Part shown: in pieces, positions 16,999 through 26,240 of the stretch
Position numbering within the stretch: the first letter of the stretch is position 1
How the letters are laid out: each line of letters begins with the position of its first letter
Source of the DNA: Caulobacter segnis
GTDB taxonomy: Bacteria > Pseudomonadota > Alphaproteobacteria > Caulobacterales > Caulobacteraceae
NCBI RefSeq assembly: GCF_023935105.1
Contig: NZ_CP096040.1
Location: 3,658,001 to 3,722,000, forward strand
Reading direction: 5' to 3'
DNA: 64,000 bases
Made by a program: the position numbers and the translations under genes
The notes under the pieces: generated by a model
What the model was told of the DNA's origin: nothing
The model's input: the letters and a program-made list of their open reading frames with translations, nothing else
Database searches by the model: none

Positions 16999-17309
16999 GG
17001 TCCGCCGCCCGCCTGTTCCACCAGCTGCCCCATCGCCCGCAAATAGCCCGCGAAGGCCGCCCGGCCCGTCTCGGTCAGGCGCACGCGGGTCAGCGGCTTG
17101 CGGCCGACGAAGCTCTTGTCGATGGCGACATAGCCGGCCTCCTCCAGCTTGCGCAGGTGGACCGACAGATTGCCCTGGGTGACGTCCAGCAGGTCCTTCA
17201 GCTCGGTGAAGTCGGCGACCTCGGCGCTGGCCAGATAGGCGACGATCCCCAGCCGCACCCGGCCATGGATGACGTCGTCCAGCCCGCTGATGTCGAACTT
17301 GCCCGCCAC
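16995..17309 (-). CDS. Winged-helix (HTH_34 type) transcriptional regulator
   Basis: 104 residues. It matches the short winged-helix family with DVIHGRVRLGIVAYLA, the recognition segment LLDVTQGNLSVHLRKLEEAGYV and the wing KSFVGRKPLTRVRLTETGR. These regulators are usually cotranscribed with membrane proteins. Here it starts 7 bp after the end of the 210-residue membrane protein gene, which in turn follows the acyltransferase. It probably controls its own operon through the AGTTT-N7-AAACT palindrome at 19.25 kb. Confidence 0.86.
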   Translation of the reverse strand: MAGKFDISGLDDVIHGRVRLGIVAYLASAEVADFTELKDLLDVTQGNLSVHLRKLEEAGYVAIDKSFVGRKPLTRVRLTETGRAAFAGYLRAMGQLVEQAGGGP

Positions 17310-17316
17310 GATCGCC

Positions 17317-17949
17317 TCAGGCGGCCGACCGCATGGCCTGGCGCATCATGTAGAACCCGGGAGCTCCCATCAACGCGAACAGGCCGAACGTCGAGATCAG
17401 CAGATAGAGGTCCGGGCGATGGATCAGCATCCCCATGGCCACGCCGGACACCAGCCAGCCGATGGAGACCAGCGCCATCCAGGCCCTCTTGCGCAGGACG
17501 AAGATCACGTACCAGACCGCGCCCTGCAGCACGAACACCACCGCCGGATGGAACAGCCAGTAGCGGAAGTCGTGGTTACGCGTCGCGGCGGAGGCGAAGA
17601 TCAGGACCAGCGCCAGGTTGGCGATGCCGGTCCCCGAGAAGGCGGCGTTGACCGCGCGATTGGTGACCCCGCGTTGGGGGTTCTTGCGATCGACGATGAT
17701 GACGATGGTCATCAGGATCAGGAAGATCACCGTCGGCGCCCAGGCCATCACCAGATTGGCCAGAGGCGGCAGATGCAGCAGCCCCCTCTCCTGGACGAAG
17801 TAGGTCAGGGTCTGGACGCCGTAGAGTACGCCGGCCGAGCCGTAGAGCGCCCCGCCAGCGACGCCCAGGCCGCCTCGCTCGCCGCCGCTTTCGGCCAGGC
17901 CGCGCAGAAAGGCCAGGTCATCCTGGACCGTCTTCAGCTTGTCGTTCAT
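17317..17949 (-). CDS. Multi-pass membrane protein of unknown function
   Basis: 210 residues from the ATG at 17949. A short cytosolic N-terminus (MNDKLKTVQDDLAFLRGLAE) is followed by six hydrophobic segments (around 30-50, 63-85, 100-120, 135-150, 155-172, 180-197). It is encoded between an acyltransferase and a winged-helix regulator, all on one strand with short gaps. No family name is recalled with confidence. A regulator partner or a membrane stress component is possible. Confidence 0.75.
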   Translation of the reverse strand: MNDKLKTVQDDLAFLRGLAESGGERGGLGVAGGALYGSAGVLYGVQTLTYFVQERGLLHLPPLANLVMAWAPTVIFLILMTIVIIVDRKNPQRGVTNRAVNAAFSGTGIANLALVLIFASAATRNHDFRYWLFHPAVVFVLQGAVWYVIFVLRKRAWMALVSIGWLVSGVAMGMLIHRPDLYLLISTFGLFALMGAPGFYMMRQAMRSAA

Positions 17950-17984
17950 GGGCAAGGCCCCCTTCAGCGCGCCATCATGGATGG

Positions 17985-19202
17985 TCACAGGATTCGTCCC
18001 AACAGCGGCATGCGGCGCAGGACCATGGTCGTCAGCCAGCTGAGCGCCGTCGCGCCGGCTAAGACCGTCACCCCCTTGGCCAGCCCGCCCCAGTTCTGCG
18101 GCAGCAGCATCCAGGCCAGCCAGGACACGAAGACATAGTGGAGCAGATACATGCCGTAGGCGTTGGCCTGCAGGCTCGCGGAGACGCGGCCGGTCTCGCG
18201 GATGAAGCGCAGGAAGAAGGCCAGGGCCGCGAAGGACAGGGTCGCGCAGGCCAGGGCGAAGGCCGCGCCGCCGAACAGGTCCAGCGCCACGCGCGGCGGC
18301 GGGTTCGGCGAGAAGGCGATGATCATCGTCGCCACCGCGCCGACGATCGGCAGGACCGGCGCCAGTTGCCAGGCCCACCAGCGCTTGGCCAGCTTGCCCT
18401 GGGGATCGGTGAGCCCCTGGCCGACGCCGGCCGCGCCCACGGCGATCCCGGCCAGGAACCAGACGAAGTAGTGGCCGACGCGAGCGGTCTGGACCAGGAA
18501 CGGCCCGACCATGGTCCAGTGGCCGAACGGCGTGGTCATGGCCAACGGCAGATAGGCCAGCAGGCTGGCGGCCACGAGCCCCCAGAAGAACCGCGCCGGC
18601 TTGCGCTCCGCCCCTTGGGCCAGGCGCCCCAGTTCCTCGATCACACCCGGGAACAGCGCGTGGACGGCCGTGACGACCGCGCCGAAGGCCAGCAACACCC
18701 ATAGGAACCAAGCCGGACCGCTGGGCCAGAACGGCAGATGGGTCCAGGTCTGGGCGAAGGCCGCGAAGGACGGCGCGCCGCCCGACTGCAGCCAGGCCGG
18801 ATAGTAGGCCAGCGGCGACAGCAGACCCGCGCCGATCGCGAACGGGATCCCCAGCCGCAGCGCCCTGCCCTTCAGGAACCCGCCCGCGCCCTTGGCGCGC
18901 AGGCCGTCGGCGACGAACAGTCCCGAGATGAAGAACATCAGCGACATGAAGAAGAGGTCGTTGATCAGGGTGAAGATCCCGAAGCCGCCGAACCGCTGCG
19001 GGTCCACGACCGGGAAGGCCGTCCACAGGATGGGCTGGGCGTCGAACGCCTTCGGGACCGGCGTGTACGGGTGGTAGGTCAGCACCGCGTGGTGAGCGAT
19101 GACCAGCAGGGTGACGAAGGCGCGCAAGGCGCCGATCGGGGCATTGCGCTCGCCGTTCCGGGCGAGCGTCGAACGTTCGGTGGCGCTGAGCGGCGCGTGC
19201 AT
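17985..19202 (-). CDS. Acyltransferase-3 / OpgC-like membrane protein
   Basis: 405 residues with about ten membrane helices. An acyltransferase-3 start (LRAFVTLLVIAHHAVLTYHP, His at the membrane edge) is followed by FFMSLMFFISGLFVADGLRAKG and RALRLGIPFAIG, all typical of the family that O-acylates glycans or lipids. The C-terminal YGMYLLHYVFVSWLAWML is also characteristic. It is the first gene of the probable operon with the membrane protein and the winged-helix regulator. Confidence 0.85.
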   Translation of the reverse strand: MHAPLSATERSTLARNGERNAPIGALRAFVTLLVIAHHAVLTYHPYTPVPKAFDAQPILWTAFPVVDPQRFGGFGIFTLINDLFFMSLMFFISGLFVADGLRAKGAGGFLKGRALRLGIPFAIGAGLLSPLAYYPAWLQSGGAPSFAAFAQTWTHLPFWPSGPAWFLWVLLAFGAVVTAVHALFPGVIEELGRLAQGAERKPARFFWGLVAASLLAYLPLAMTTPFGHWTMVGPFLVQTARVGHYFVWFLAGIAVGAAGVGQGLTDPQGKLAKRWWAWQLAPVLPIVGAVATMIIAFSPNPPPRVALDLFGGAAFALACATLSFAALAFFLRFIRETGRVSASLQANAYGMYLLHYVFVSWLAWMLLPQNWGGLAKGVTVLAGATALSWLTTMVLRRMPLLGRIL

Positions 19203-19243
19203 GGGCCAGTCCCTCCCTCAAGTGGCGGCACCATGGATCAACA

Positions 19244-19260
19244 AGTTTGTTTTGTAAACT
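19244..19260. promoter_or_regulatory. Candidate operator for the winged-helix regulator
   Basis: AGTTT (19244-19248) and AAACT (19256-19260) form an inverted repeat with a 7-base spacer, 42 bp upstream of the acyltransferase start, in a local AT-rich patch. It is the best candidate for the operon promoter/operator. Confidence 0.4.
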
Positions 19261-19301
19261 AGTCTATAGAAAGTCGATCTTTAGGGACTTCCCTTTCGCA
19301 C

Positions 19302-19399
19302 GTCATCCCGGCCGCGGCCACGCGGAGAGCGGCCCCCGGGACAACCGTGCCGCCGCGCGTTCCTGGGTCCCGAGATCGCTCAGGCGCGTCCGGGATGAC
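19302..19399. repeat. Intergenic inverted repeat element
   Basis: GTCATCCCGG (19302-19311) and CCGGGATGAC (19390-19399) are perfect 10 bp arms around about 78 bp of GC-rich sequence. This type of GTCATCCCGG-bounded palindrome recurs in alphaproteobacterial intergenic DNA and probably is a REP-like element. It separates the acyltransferase promoter from the end of the frameshifted GNAT gene. Confidence 0.55.
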
Positions 19400-19436
19400 A
19401 CTGTTTAGAGATCTGAAATTGTTGAGATTTGGGGGC

Positions 19437-20188
19437 TCAGCGTGTCCAGTATCGATACCGGTACGCCGCCTCGAACCCCTCGTCGGCATAGAGGGCGATG
19501 GCCGGGGCGTTGTCGGCCTCGACCTGCAGCCAGGCGCGTTCGGCGCCCAGGCCTCGCGCCTCGGTCGACAGGGCGCGAAGCACCCGTCTCGCCAGGCCCT
19601 TGCGACGGTGATCCGGCGCGGTGCGCATGCCGAAGATCCCCGCGAAGCCGCCGCCGACGGCGCTGGCCCCGATCGCGGCCGGCGCACCGTCGACGTCCAG
19701 CCGCGCGAAGCGAGCCGGCGCGGGAATGCGCCCCAGGGCCTCCAGCCGCTCGCGGCCGTCCTCGGGATCGCCGGCCGTGGCGGTGAACACGGCTTCGAAG
19801 GTCGCGTCAGGCGCGGTCGAGAGGCGGACGGCCGGATCCCCTCCCCGCCCGCCAAGCCGTCCAGATGGCCGAGCATGACAAGGGTCTCCTTGCAGGGCGC
19901 ATAGCCCCGCGCGGCCAGGCGCTGGGACAGGTCGGCCGGCGCGACCACGCCGTCGGTCAGCTTGAAGCGCGGCGGCAGGCCTCGGGCGGCGAACCAGGCC
20001 TCGACGGCGTCCAGCGCGGCCTCGGGATCACGGTCCGGCGTATCCAGCGGCCAGCAGGCGTTGATCCGCATGGAGTGACCGGACGAGGCGTTCAGTCGCC
20101 AGCCGCCCAGGCGTTCTCTTTCCCGGGCGGGCCAGGCGTCGTCGGCCAGCGGCTCCAGGCGCGCCGGGTCGATCACGTCTTTGCCCAT
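19437..20188 (-). pseudogene. Frameshifted GNAT-family N-acetyltransferase
   Basis: The N-terminal part (from the ATG at 20188; [19 protein letters not shown] to CKETLVMLGHLDG) and the C-terminal part (RTAPDHRRKGLARRVLRAL, the acetyl-CoA loop, then NAPAIALYADEGFEAAYRYRYW) lie in different frames. The switch is at the C-runs 19838-19841/19843-19846 (plus strand). Restoring one base there joins GGEG to DPAVRLSTAPDATFEAVF without a gap. The product would be about 250 residues with an N-terminal degenerate GNAT half and a C-terminal catalytic half. The start overlaps the tlpA-like stop (TGATG). A true pseudogene or an assembly indel is possible; I favour the latter. Confidence 0.75.
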
Positions 20189-20811
20189 CACTTCTCGGCC
20201 AGCAGTTTCTCGACGATGCCGCGCGCTTCCGGACCCGACCAGTCGGCCGGGCCGGCCATGCGGGCGCGCTCACGGCCCTGGCGATCGTAGATCACCGTCG
20301 TCGGATAACCAGCCGCGCGCGGGTCCATGGCGAACGACAGCTTGTAGCCGGGGTCGCGATAGGTCTTCAGCGGCGGATTGGCGGCCATCTCCTCATTGAT
20401 CAGGTTCAGGTCGCTGTCGCGATCGACGCTGATCGGCAGCACGGTGAGCGGCTGGGTGGCGTAGGCGGCCTGCAGCTTGGCCAGGGTCGGCATCTCGGCC
20501 TTGCACGGCGCGCACCAGGTGGCCCACAGGTTCATGACCACCACACGGCCCTTGAAATCGGCCAGGGTCGCGGGTTTGCCATCCAACGACGTAAAGACCG
20601 TGGTCGGCGCGGCGCGCGGCGTGGCGGGCACGTCGAGCTTTTCCAGCGTCCCCTTCTTGAATTCTGTGAGGTCGGCGGGACCTGAGGGTTTGAACGAAGC
20701 CGTGGCGATGACGTATAGAACCGCCGCCACGCCGACGAGGATGACGCCGCCCAGCGCTATCCTCACAGGATTGCGCTTCTTGGCCGCCGCCTCCGATTGG
20801 ACTTCGCTCAT
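20188..20811 (-). CDS. Membrane-anchored TlpA-like thiol:disulfide oxidoreductase
   Basis: 207 residues from the ATG at 20811. One N-terminal membrane helix (about 17-37) anchors a periplasmic thioredoxin-fold domain. The active site is [13 protein letters not shown], followed by the strand [11 protein letters not shown] and the cis-Pro loop [11 protein letters not shown]. TlpA/ResE-type proteins reduce apo-cytochrome c or copper-site cysteines in the periplasm. It is unusual in that its ATG directly abuts the argH ATG on the other strand (CATATG at 20809-20814). Confidence 0.87.
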   Translation of the reverse strand: MSEVQSEAAAKKRNPVRIALGGVILVGVAAVLYVIATASFKPSGPADLTEFKKGTLEKLDVPATPRAAPTTVFTSLDGKPATLADFKGRVVVMNLWATWCAPCKAEMPTLAKLQAAYATQPLTVLPISVDRDSDLNLINEEMAANPPLKTYRDPGYKLSFAMDPRAAGYPTTVIYDRQGRERARMAGPADWSGPEARGIVEKLLAEK

Positions 20812-22230
20812 ATGACCGACAACGCCTCCGATACGCCCAAGCCCAAGGGCCAGGGTCAAGCCATGTGGGGCGGTCGGTTCACGGCCAAGCCGGCGGAACT
20901 GATGCAGGCGATCAACGTCTCCATCGGCTTCGACAAGCGCCTCTGGGCGCAAGACCTGGCGGGTTCCCGCGCCCACGCGCGGATGTTGATGAACCAGGGC
21001 GTGATTTCAAGCAGCGATGGCGAGGAAATCCTCGGCGGCCTCGCCAAGATCGAGGACGAGATCGCCACCGGGACCTTCCCGTTCCGCGACGAATACGAAG
21101 ACATCCACATGAATGTGGAGGCGCGGCTGCGCGAGCTGATCGGCGCGACCGCCGGCCGGCTGCATACCGCCCGCTCGCGCAACGACCAGGTGGCCGTCGA
21201 CTTCCGCCTGTGGGTGCGCGACGCCACCGACCGTTCGGCCGCCCAGCTGGAAGCCCTCCAGAAAGCCCTGCTGGCCCAGGCCGAGGTTCATGCCGACGCC
21301 CTGATGCCGGGCTTCACCCACCTGCAGCCGGCCCAGCCGGTGACCTTCGGCCACCATCTGATGGCCTATGTCGAGATGTTCGGCCGCGACGCCAGCCGCT
21401 TCCGCGACGCCCGCGCCCGGATGAACGAGTGCCCGCTGGGGGCCGCGGCCCTGGCCGGCTCGCCCTTCCCGATCGACCGCCACCAGACGGCGGCGGCGCT
21501 GGGCTTCGACCGCCCGACCGCCAACTCGCTGGACAGCGTCTCGGCCCGCGACTTCGCCCTGGAAGCCCTGTCGGCCGCCTCGATCACCGCCACGCACCTG
21601 TCGCGCCTGGCCGAGGAGATCGTCCTGTGGACGACGCCGATGTTCGGCTTCATCAAGCTGACCGACGCCTTCACGACCGGCAGCTCGATCATGCCGCAGA
21701 AAAAGAATCCCGACGCGGCCGAGCTGATCCGCGCCAAGGTCGGCCGCATCCTGGGCTCGCTGACCACTCTGACCGTCGTCATGAAGGGCCTGCCGCTGGC
21801 CTATTCCAAGGACATGCAGGAGGACAAGGTCCCAACCTTCGAGGCCTTCGACGCGCTCGAACTCAGCCTGCTGGCCATGGCCGGCATGGTCGCCGACCTG
21901 ACCCCGAACACCGAAACCATGGCCAAGGCCGCCGGCGCGGGCTTCTCGACCGCCACCGATCTGGCCGACTGGCTGGTGCGGACGCTGAACATGCCTTTCC
22001 GCGACGCCCACCACGTGACAGGCTCGGCCGTGAAGACCGCCGAGGGTCTTGGCGTCGATCTGGCCGATCTTACCTTGGAACAGTTCCAGGCGATCGAGCC
22101 CCGGATCACCCAGGACGTCTACGCCGTTCTGACTCCGGCCGCCTCGGCGGCCAGCCGCATGAGCTATGGCGGGACGGCCCCCGCCCAGGTCCGCGCCCAG
22201 ATCGCGCGTTGGAAGGAACTGCTGGCATGA
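20812..22230 (+). CDS. argH: Argininosuccinate lyase
   Basis: 472 residues. Last step of arginine synthesis: argininosuccinate to arginine and fumarate. Typical segments are [14 protein letters not shown] (after a short N-terminal tail), [40 protein letters not shown], and the superfamily signature [12 protein letters not shown] with the catalytic Ser loop. The ATG at 20812 is chosen; an in-frame upstream TTG/GTG-type start at 20797 would overlap the divergent gene. It is coupled to the lipoprotein gene by ATGA at 22227-22230. Confidence 0.93.
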   Translation: MTDNASDTPKPKGQGQAMWGGRFTAKPAELMQAINVSIGFDKRLWAQDLAGSRAHARMLMNQGVISSSDGEEILGGLAKIEDEIATGTFPFRDEYEDIHMNVEARLRELIGATAGRLHTARSRNDQVAVDFRLWVRDATDRSAAQLEALQKALLAQAEVHADALMPGFTHLQPAQPVTFGHHLMAYVEMFGRDASRFRDARARMNECPLGAAALAGSPFPIDRHQTAAALGFDRPTANSLDSVSARDFALEALSAASITATHLSRLAEEIVLWTTPMFGFIKLTDAFTTGSSIMPQKKNPDAAELIRAKVGRILGSLTTLTVVMKGLPLAYSKDMQEDKVPTFEAFDALELSLLAMAGMVADLTPNTETMAKAAGAGFSTATDLADWLVRTLNMPFRDAHHVTGSAVKTAEGLGVDLADLTLEQFQAIEPRITQDVYAVLTPAASAASRMSYGGTAPAQVRAQIARWKELLA

Positions 22231-22550
22231 CCCGCCCCGTCACGACGCGCAAAATCACGATCCTGGCCTTGGCCGCCCTGGCCGTCACGGCCGCCGCCTG
22301 CGGCAAGCAAGGCGCGCTGGAGCGTCCCGCCCCGCTGTGGGATCCGGTCAAGAAGGCCGCCTGGGAAGCCGAACGTCGCGCGGCGTCAGCCCAGGCCAAC
22401 CAGCCGGCCCGCGCCGGCGGCGCCCAGGAGGTTCGCGATCCCGCCTCGACCTCCAGCAACCGCACGATCCGCGCCGCCCCCCTGCCGGGCACCAAGGATC
22501 CGTTCGGCGGCCCGTCGGCGGCCGGTTTCCCCGGCGCGACCCCGAATTAA
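22227..22550 (+). CDS. lptM: LptM-like small lipoprotein
   Basis: 107 residues. A basic N-terminus and a hydrophobic stretch end in a lipobox (VTAAAC, Cys25), followed by GKQGALERP, the conserved start of LptM/YifL-type lipoproteins, and a long Ala/Pro-rich tail. In Enterobacteria, LptM helps LptD-LptE mature. Its position immediately upstream of lysA is also typical for the family. The tail here is longer than in E. coli (67 residues), so function is inferred from the N-terminal motif and context only. Confidence 0.75.
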   Translation: MTRPVTTRKITILALAALAVTAAACGKQGALERPAPLWDPVKKAAWEAERRAASAQANQPARAGGAQEVRDPASTSSNRTIRAAPLPGTKDPFGGPSAAGFPGATPN

Positions 22551-22559
22551 GGCACGACG

Positions 22560-23825
22560 TTGAATCACTTCGAGTACGGCCCCGAGGGCCTGGCCTGCGA
22601 AGGCGCGCCCCTGGCCAAGATCGCGGCCGAGGTCGGCACGCCGGTCTACGTTTATAGCCGCGCCACCCTGGAGCGGCACTTCACCGTGTTCCGCGACGCC
22701 CTGGCGGCGGCCGGCGTCGTCGACCCGCTGGTCGCCTACGCGGTGAAGGCCAATTCCAACGTCGCGGTGCTGAAGGTGCTGGGCGACTTGGGCGCCGGGG
22801 CCGATACCGTCTCGGAGGGCGAGGTTCGTCGCGCCCTGGCCGCCGGCATCCCGCCCGAGCGCATCGTCTTCTCGGGCGTCGGCAAGGCCCGGCGTGAGAT
22901 CGAATTCGCCCTAAGGACCGGCGTCGCCGAGATCAATGTCGAGTCCGAGCCGGAGATGAACCTGATCGCGCAGGTCGCGGCCGAGCTGGGCGTGCGCGCC
23001 AAGATCGCCTTCCGGGTCAATCCGGACGTCGCGGCCGGCGGCCACGCCAAGATCGCCACCGGCAAGTCCGAGAACAAGTTCGGCGTCTCGTTCGCCGAGG
23101 CCGCGCGCCTCTACGCCAACGCCAGCAACAACGCCAATCTCGAGCCGATCGGCGTGGCCTGCCACATCGGCAGCCAGATCACCGACCTAGCCCCTATGCG
23201 CGCCGCCTTCGGCAAGATGCGCGGCCTGGTCGAGCAGCTGCTGGGCGAGGGTCTGGCGGTCGAGCGCCTGGACCTGGGCGGCGGCCTGGGCGTGCCCTAT
23301 TTCAACCACCCTGAGCCGCCCTCGCCAGCCGAGTTCGCCGCCATGGTCGGCGAGGTCACCAAGGGCCTGCCCGTGAAGCTGGCCTTCGAGCCGGGCCGGG
23401 TGATCGCCGCCAACGCCGGCGTGCTGGTGTCGGAAGTGATCCACGTCCACGAACGGCCCGAGGGCCGCAAGTTCCTGGTCATCGACGCGGCCATGAACGA
23501 CCTGGTGCGCCCGGCCATGTACGACGCCTTCCACGACATCCGCCCCGTCATCCAGCGGGGCGGCGAGACCGTCTATGACGTGGTGGGTCCGGTCTGCGAG
23601 ACGGGCGACACGTTCACCCGCGATCGCGCCTTGCCGCCGCTGGCGGCGGGCGAGCTGGTGGCCTTCATGTCGGCGGGCGCTTACGGCTCGGCCATGGCCA
23701 GCGAGTACAATACCCGGCCACTGGTCCCCGAGGTCCTGGTCGACGGCGACCGCTACGCGGTGATCCGCAAGCGTCCGACGTACGAGGAGATGCTGGCGCG
23801 GGATCTGGTGCCGGACTGGGTGTAG
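22560..23825 (+). CDS. lysA: Diaminopimelate decarboxylase
   Basis: 421 residues from a TTG at 22560, 9 bp after the lipoprotein stop. PLP enzyme that makes L-lysine from meso-diaminopimelate. The PLP lysine is in AYAVKANSNVAVLKVL. GIGSQITDL-type phosphate/dimer residues (CHIGSQITDLAPM), LDLGGGLGVPYF, EPGRVIAANAGVLVSEV and the CETGDTF motif from the opposing subunit are all present. Translationally close to argH-lptM, forming an arginine/lysine end-step operon. Confidence 0.93.
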   Translation: MNHFEYGPEGLACEGAPLAKIAAEVGTPVYVYSRATLERHFTVFRDALAAAGVVDPLVAYAVKANSNVAVLKVLGDLGAGADTVSEGEVRRALAAGIPPERIVFSGVGKARREIEFALRTGVAEINVESEPEMNLIAQVAAELGVRAKIAFRVNPDVAAGGHAKIATGKSENKFGVSFAEAARLYANASNNANLEPIGVACHIGSQITDLAPMRAAFGKMRGLVEQLLGEGLAVERLDLGGGLGVPYFNHPEPPSPAEFAAMVGEVTKGLPVKLAFEPGRVIAANAGVLVSEVIHVHERPEGRKFLVIDAAMNDLVRPAMYDAFHDIRPVIQRGGETVYDVVGPVCETGDTFTRDRALPPLAAGELVAFMSAGAYGSAMASEYNTRPLVPEVLVDGDRYAVIRKRPTYEEMLARDLVPDWV

Positions 23826-23837
23826 TTGAGAATTCCC

Positions 23838-23960
23838 CTCTCCCCTTGCGGGAGAGGGTGGCCCCGGCGAAGCCGGGGTCGGGTGAGGGGTCGCACGGCG
23901 AGGCCGAGAAACCCCTCATCCGTCGCCTAAGGCGACACCTTCTCCCGCAAGGGGAGAAGG
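23838..23960. repeat. REP-like palindromic element after lysA
   Basis: CTCTCCCCTTGCGGGAGAGG (23838-23857) is matched by CCTTCTCCCGCAAGGGGAGA (23938-23957) with few mismatches. Inside are nested arms: CCCCGGCGAAGCCGGGG, GGTGAGGGG with CCCCTCATC, and GTCGCCTAAGGCGAC. It lies between the convergent ends of lysA and hpt and would fold into a long cruciform or bidirectional terminator. Confidence 0.65.
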
Positions 23961-23970
23961 AAGACAGACA

Positions 23971-24501
23971 TCAATCCAGCGCGCCGATGTACGGCAGGCC
24001 GCGGCTCTTGCCCTCGTCGTCTAGGCCATAGCCGACCAGGTAGCGCGCGGGGGCTTCCCAGGCGACGAAGTCGGGCTCCATGCCGCGATCCTTGGGCCAG
24101 GGCTTGCGGGCGAAGACTGCGGTGAGCACTTCGCTGGCGCCGGCGTCCTTGACCAGGCGGGCGGCTTCCGACAGCGACAGGCCGGTGTCGAAGACGTCGT
24201 CGACGACCAGGGCGCGGCGGCCGATCAGCGGGCGCTGCAGGTCGGCGCGGACCTCGCAGCGGCCCGTGCTCTTGCGCTCGTCATGGTAGGAGGCCAGCCA
24301 CAGGGCGTCGAACCGCACGTTGCGGCCGGCCTTGTAGAGGGCGCGGGTCAGGTCTGCGGCGAACCACAGGCCGCCGGTCAGCAGGCAGACCACGACGGTG
24401 TCGTCGTCGATGCGCGGCGCGATGGCCTCGGCCAGCTTCTGGACCCGTTCGGCGATCTCGGCTTCCGAGATCAGGACTTCGGGGTGGGTCTTGTCATTCA
24501 T
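23971..24501 (-). CDS. hpt: Hypoxanthine phosphoribosyltransferase
   Basis: 176 residues. Purine salvage: transfers phosphoribosyl from PRPP to hypoxanthine/guanine. The PRPP-binding loop is ALVVDDVFDTGLSLSEA. The N-terminal VVCLLTGGLWFAADLTRAL and the flexible-loop region WLASYHDERKSTG are as expected, and the C-terminal ARYLVGYGLDDEGKSRGLPYIGAL matches the base-binding end. It overlaps the upstream zinc-ribbon gene by ATGA at 24498-24501. Confidence 0.88.
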   Translation of the reverse strand: MNDKTHPEVLISEAEIAERVQKLAEAIAPRIDDDTVVVCLLTGGLWFAADLTRALYKAGRNVRFDALWLASYHDERKSTGRCEVRADLQRPLIGRRALVVDDVFDTGLSLSEAARLVKDAGASEVLTAVFARKPWPKDRGMEPDFVAWEAPARYLVGYGLDDEGKSRGLPYIGALD

Positions 24502-25435
24502 GGTGGCGCGGGTTCGTGAGAGTCCGGAGGGGAGGTTTGGTCCCCGCTCTCATGTCCCGGGGGTTCCTGTCCAGCCGCTTCGTGCTCGACGGGGGTGTCT
24601 TGAGCCCCGCGCAGCGACAAGTCCGGCTGGGCGCCGTGCTCGCCGGGCTTCTTCAGGGCTGTCTTCACCACCTTGGCCGCGCCCGGTTCGGTGGCGAAGC
24701 CGATCTGCAGATCCTTGGCCGTGCGGGGCGGGTTGAGGAAGGTGATCGAGAAGTGACGCACCTCGCCCGGCGGGATCTTGGCGTTGGCGGCGCCGGCCAG
24801 CTGGCCGGCCACGCGCTTCTCGTCCTTGTTGAGCAGTTCGACGCGCAACGGCGGGGCCGTCACCTCATGCTCGGTGATGTTGCGGATCGTGCCGGTCACC
24901 GTCACCACGGCGTGGCCATCCTGCATCGAGGGCTGGGCCTTGATGCTGTCGCGGTCGATCACCAGGCCGACGGTGTTCACCGGCAGGCCGACGGCGGCAT
25001 AGGCGCCCGCCGCGCCCGGCAGGACGCGCACGACATCGATGCGGAAGATCAAGGCGGCCACGACGATCACCGCCATGGTGGCGGCCATGCCCGCCCAGAT
25101 GACGCCCGTGGTGGTGGCCTCTCGCAGACGGCGCTCGGCGTTGGCGCGAGCCCGGAAGACCTTGGGAAGCTCCTCGCCCGGCAGCGCGCTGACCGGCGGC
25201 TCCTCGGCCTCAGCGCCAGCGGCGCCCGCCGCGGCGGCTTCAGCGCCCGGTTCGCCCCCTCGGCCTGGCCTCCCAGGGCCGACGCTTCGGGCGTCTCGAA
25301 CAGGTCGACGGCTTCTTCGTTACGGGCGGTCCAGCGGTGACCACACGAGGCGCAACGCACGACTCGCCCCGCCGAACCGACCTTGGAGTCGTCGACGAAA
25401 TAGCGGCTGGCGCACTCCGGACAGGTCAGTATCAT
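24498..25435 (-). pseudogene. Frameshifted zinc-ribbon (MJ0042) / DUF3426 membrane protein
   Basis: From the ATG at 25435: zinc ribbon MILTCPECASRYFVDDSK with CPEC and CASC pairs, then an acidic linker. The frame then switches at the C-run 25255-25259 (plus strand). Adding one base joins QAEGG to EPGAEAAAAGAAG and leads into EELPKVFRARANAERR, one membrane helix (GMAATMAVIVVAALIF) and a DUF3426 domain (GLVIDRDSIKAQPS, VTGTIRNITEHEV, IPPGEVRHFSITFLNPP). Domain order and total length (about 313 residues) are those of the intact family. Probably an assembly indel. The restored protein would be an inner membrane protein of unknown role, encoded upstream of hpt and divergent from ftsE. Confidence 0.75.
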
Positions 25436-25517
25436 GGCCGCGAATCGAACGCTCCCCACTCACCCAAATGGGGTCGCTGATTTTAACCCTGATGTCCAGA
25501 AACCCAAGTGACGCGCC

Positions 25518-26240
25518 TTGCGGATCGACACACAACAGGGCGATGACGCCCTACCGGTGGTCCGCTTCGAAGGCGTCTCGATGCGGTACGGGCGAGCACC
25601 CGAAACCCTGAGAGACATAAGCTTTTCCCTCGACCAGGGTTCGTTCCACTTTCTGACCGGCGCCTCGGGCGCGGGCAAGAGTTCGCTGCTCAAGCTGATC
25701 TACCTGGCCCATCGTGCGTCACGCGGTCGCGTCGAGTTGTTCGGACGCGATGTGAGCCTGACCCACACCTCGGACCTGCCGTTCCTGCGCCGCCGCATCG
25801 GGGTGGTGTTCCAGGAGTTCCGCCTGCTGGAGCACCTGTCGGTCTTCGACAACGCCGCCCTGCCCTTGCGCATCCTCAAGCGCAAGCCCGCGACCTACCG
25901 CGAGGACGTCGCCGAACTGCTCAGCTGGGTCGGCCTGGGCGACCGCATGCACGCCCTGCCGGCGACCCTGTCGGGCGGCGAGAAGCAGCGTCTGGCCATC
26001 GCCCGCGCCGTCGTCGACCGTCCTGACGTCCTCCTGGCCGACGAGCCGACCGGCAATGTCGATCCGGCGATGTCGCTGCGCCTGCTGCGGCTGTTCGTCG
26101 AGCTGAACCGCCTCGGCACCACCATCCTGATCGCCACCCACGACGAGGAGCTGGTCGCCCGCGCCGCCCGCCCGACGCTGCATCTGGAGCAAGGCCGTCT
26201 GGTCGACACGCCTGGCGGACTTGCGGGAGGCCGCGCATGA
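25518..26240 (+). CDS. ftsE: Cell division ATP-binding protein FtsE
   Basis: 240 residues from a TTG at 25518. ABC ATPase that with FtsX couples divisome assembly to peptidoglycan hydrolysis. Walker A GASGAGKSS at about 50-58, Q-loop VVFQEFRLLEHLSVFDN, signature LSGGEKQRLAIARA, Walker B VLLADEPTGNVD, H-loop ATHDEELV. The Q-E-F-R-L-L spacing is FtsE-specific. The gene overlaps ftsX by 4 bp. Confidence 0.92.
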   Translation: MRIDTQQGDDALPVVRFEGVSMRYGRAPETLRDISFSLDQGSFHFLTGASGAGKSSLLKLIYLAHRASRGRVELFGRDVSLTHTSDLPFLRRRIGVVFQEFRLLEHLSVFDNAALPLRILKRKPATYREDVAELLSWVGLGDRMHALPATLSGGEKQRLAIARAVVDRPDVLLADEPTGNVDPAMSLRLLRLFVELNRLGTTILIATHDEELVARAARPTLHLEQGRLVDTPGGLAGGRA

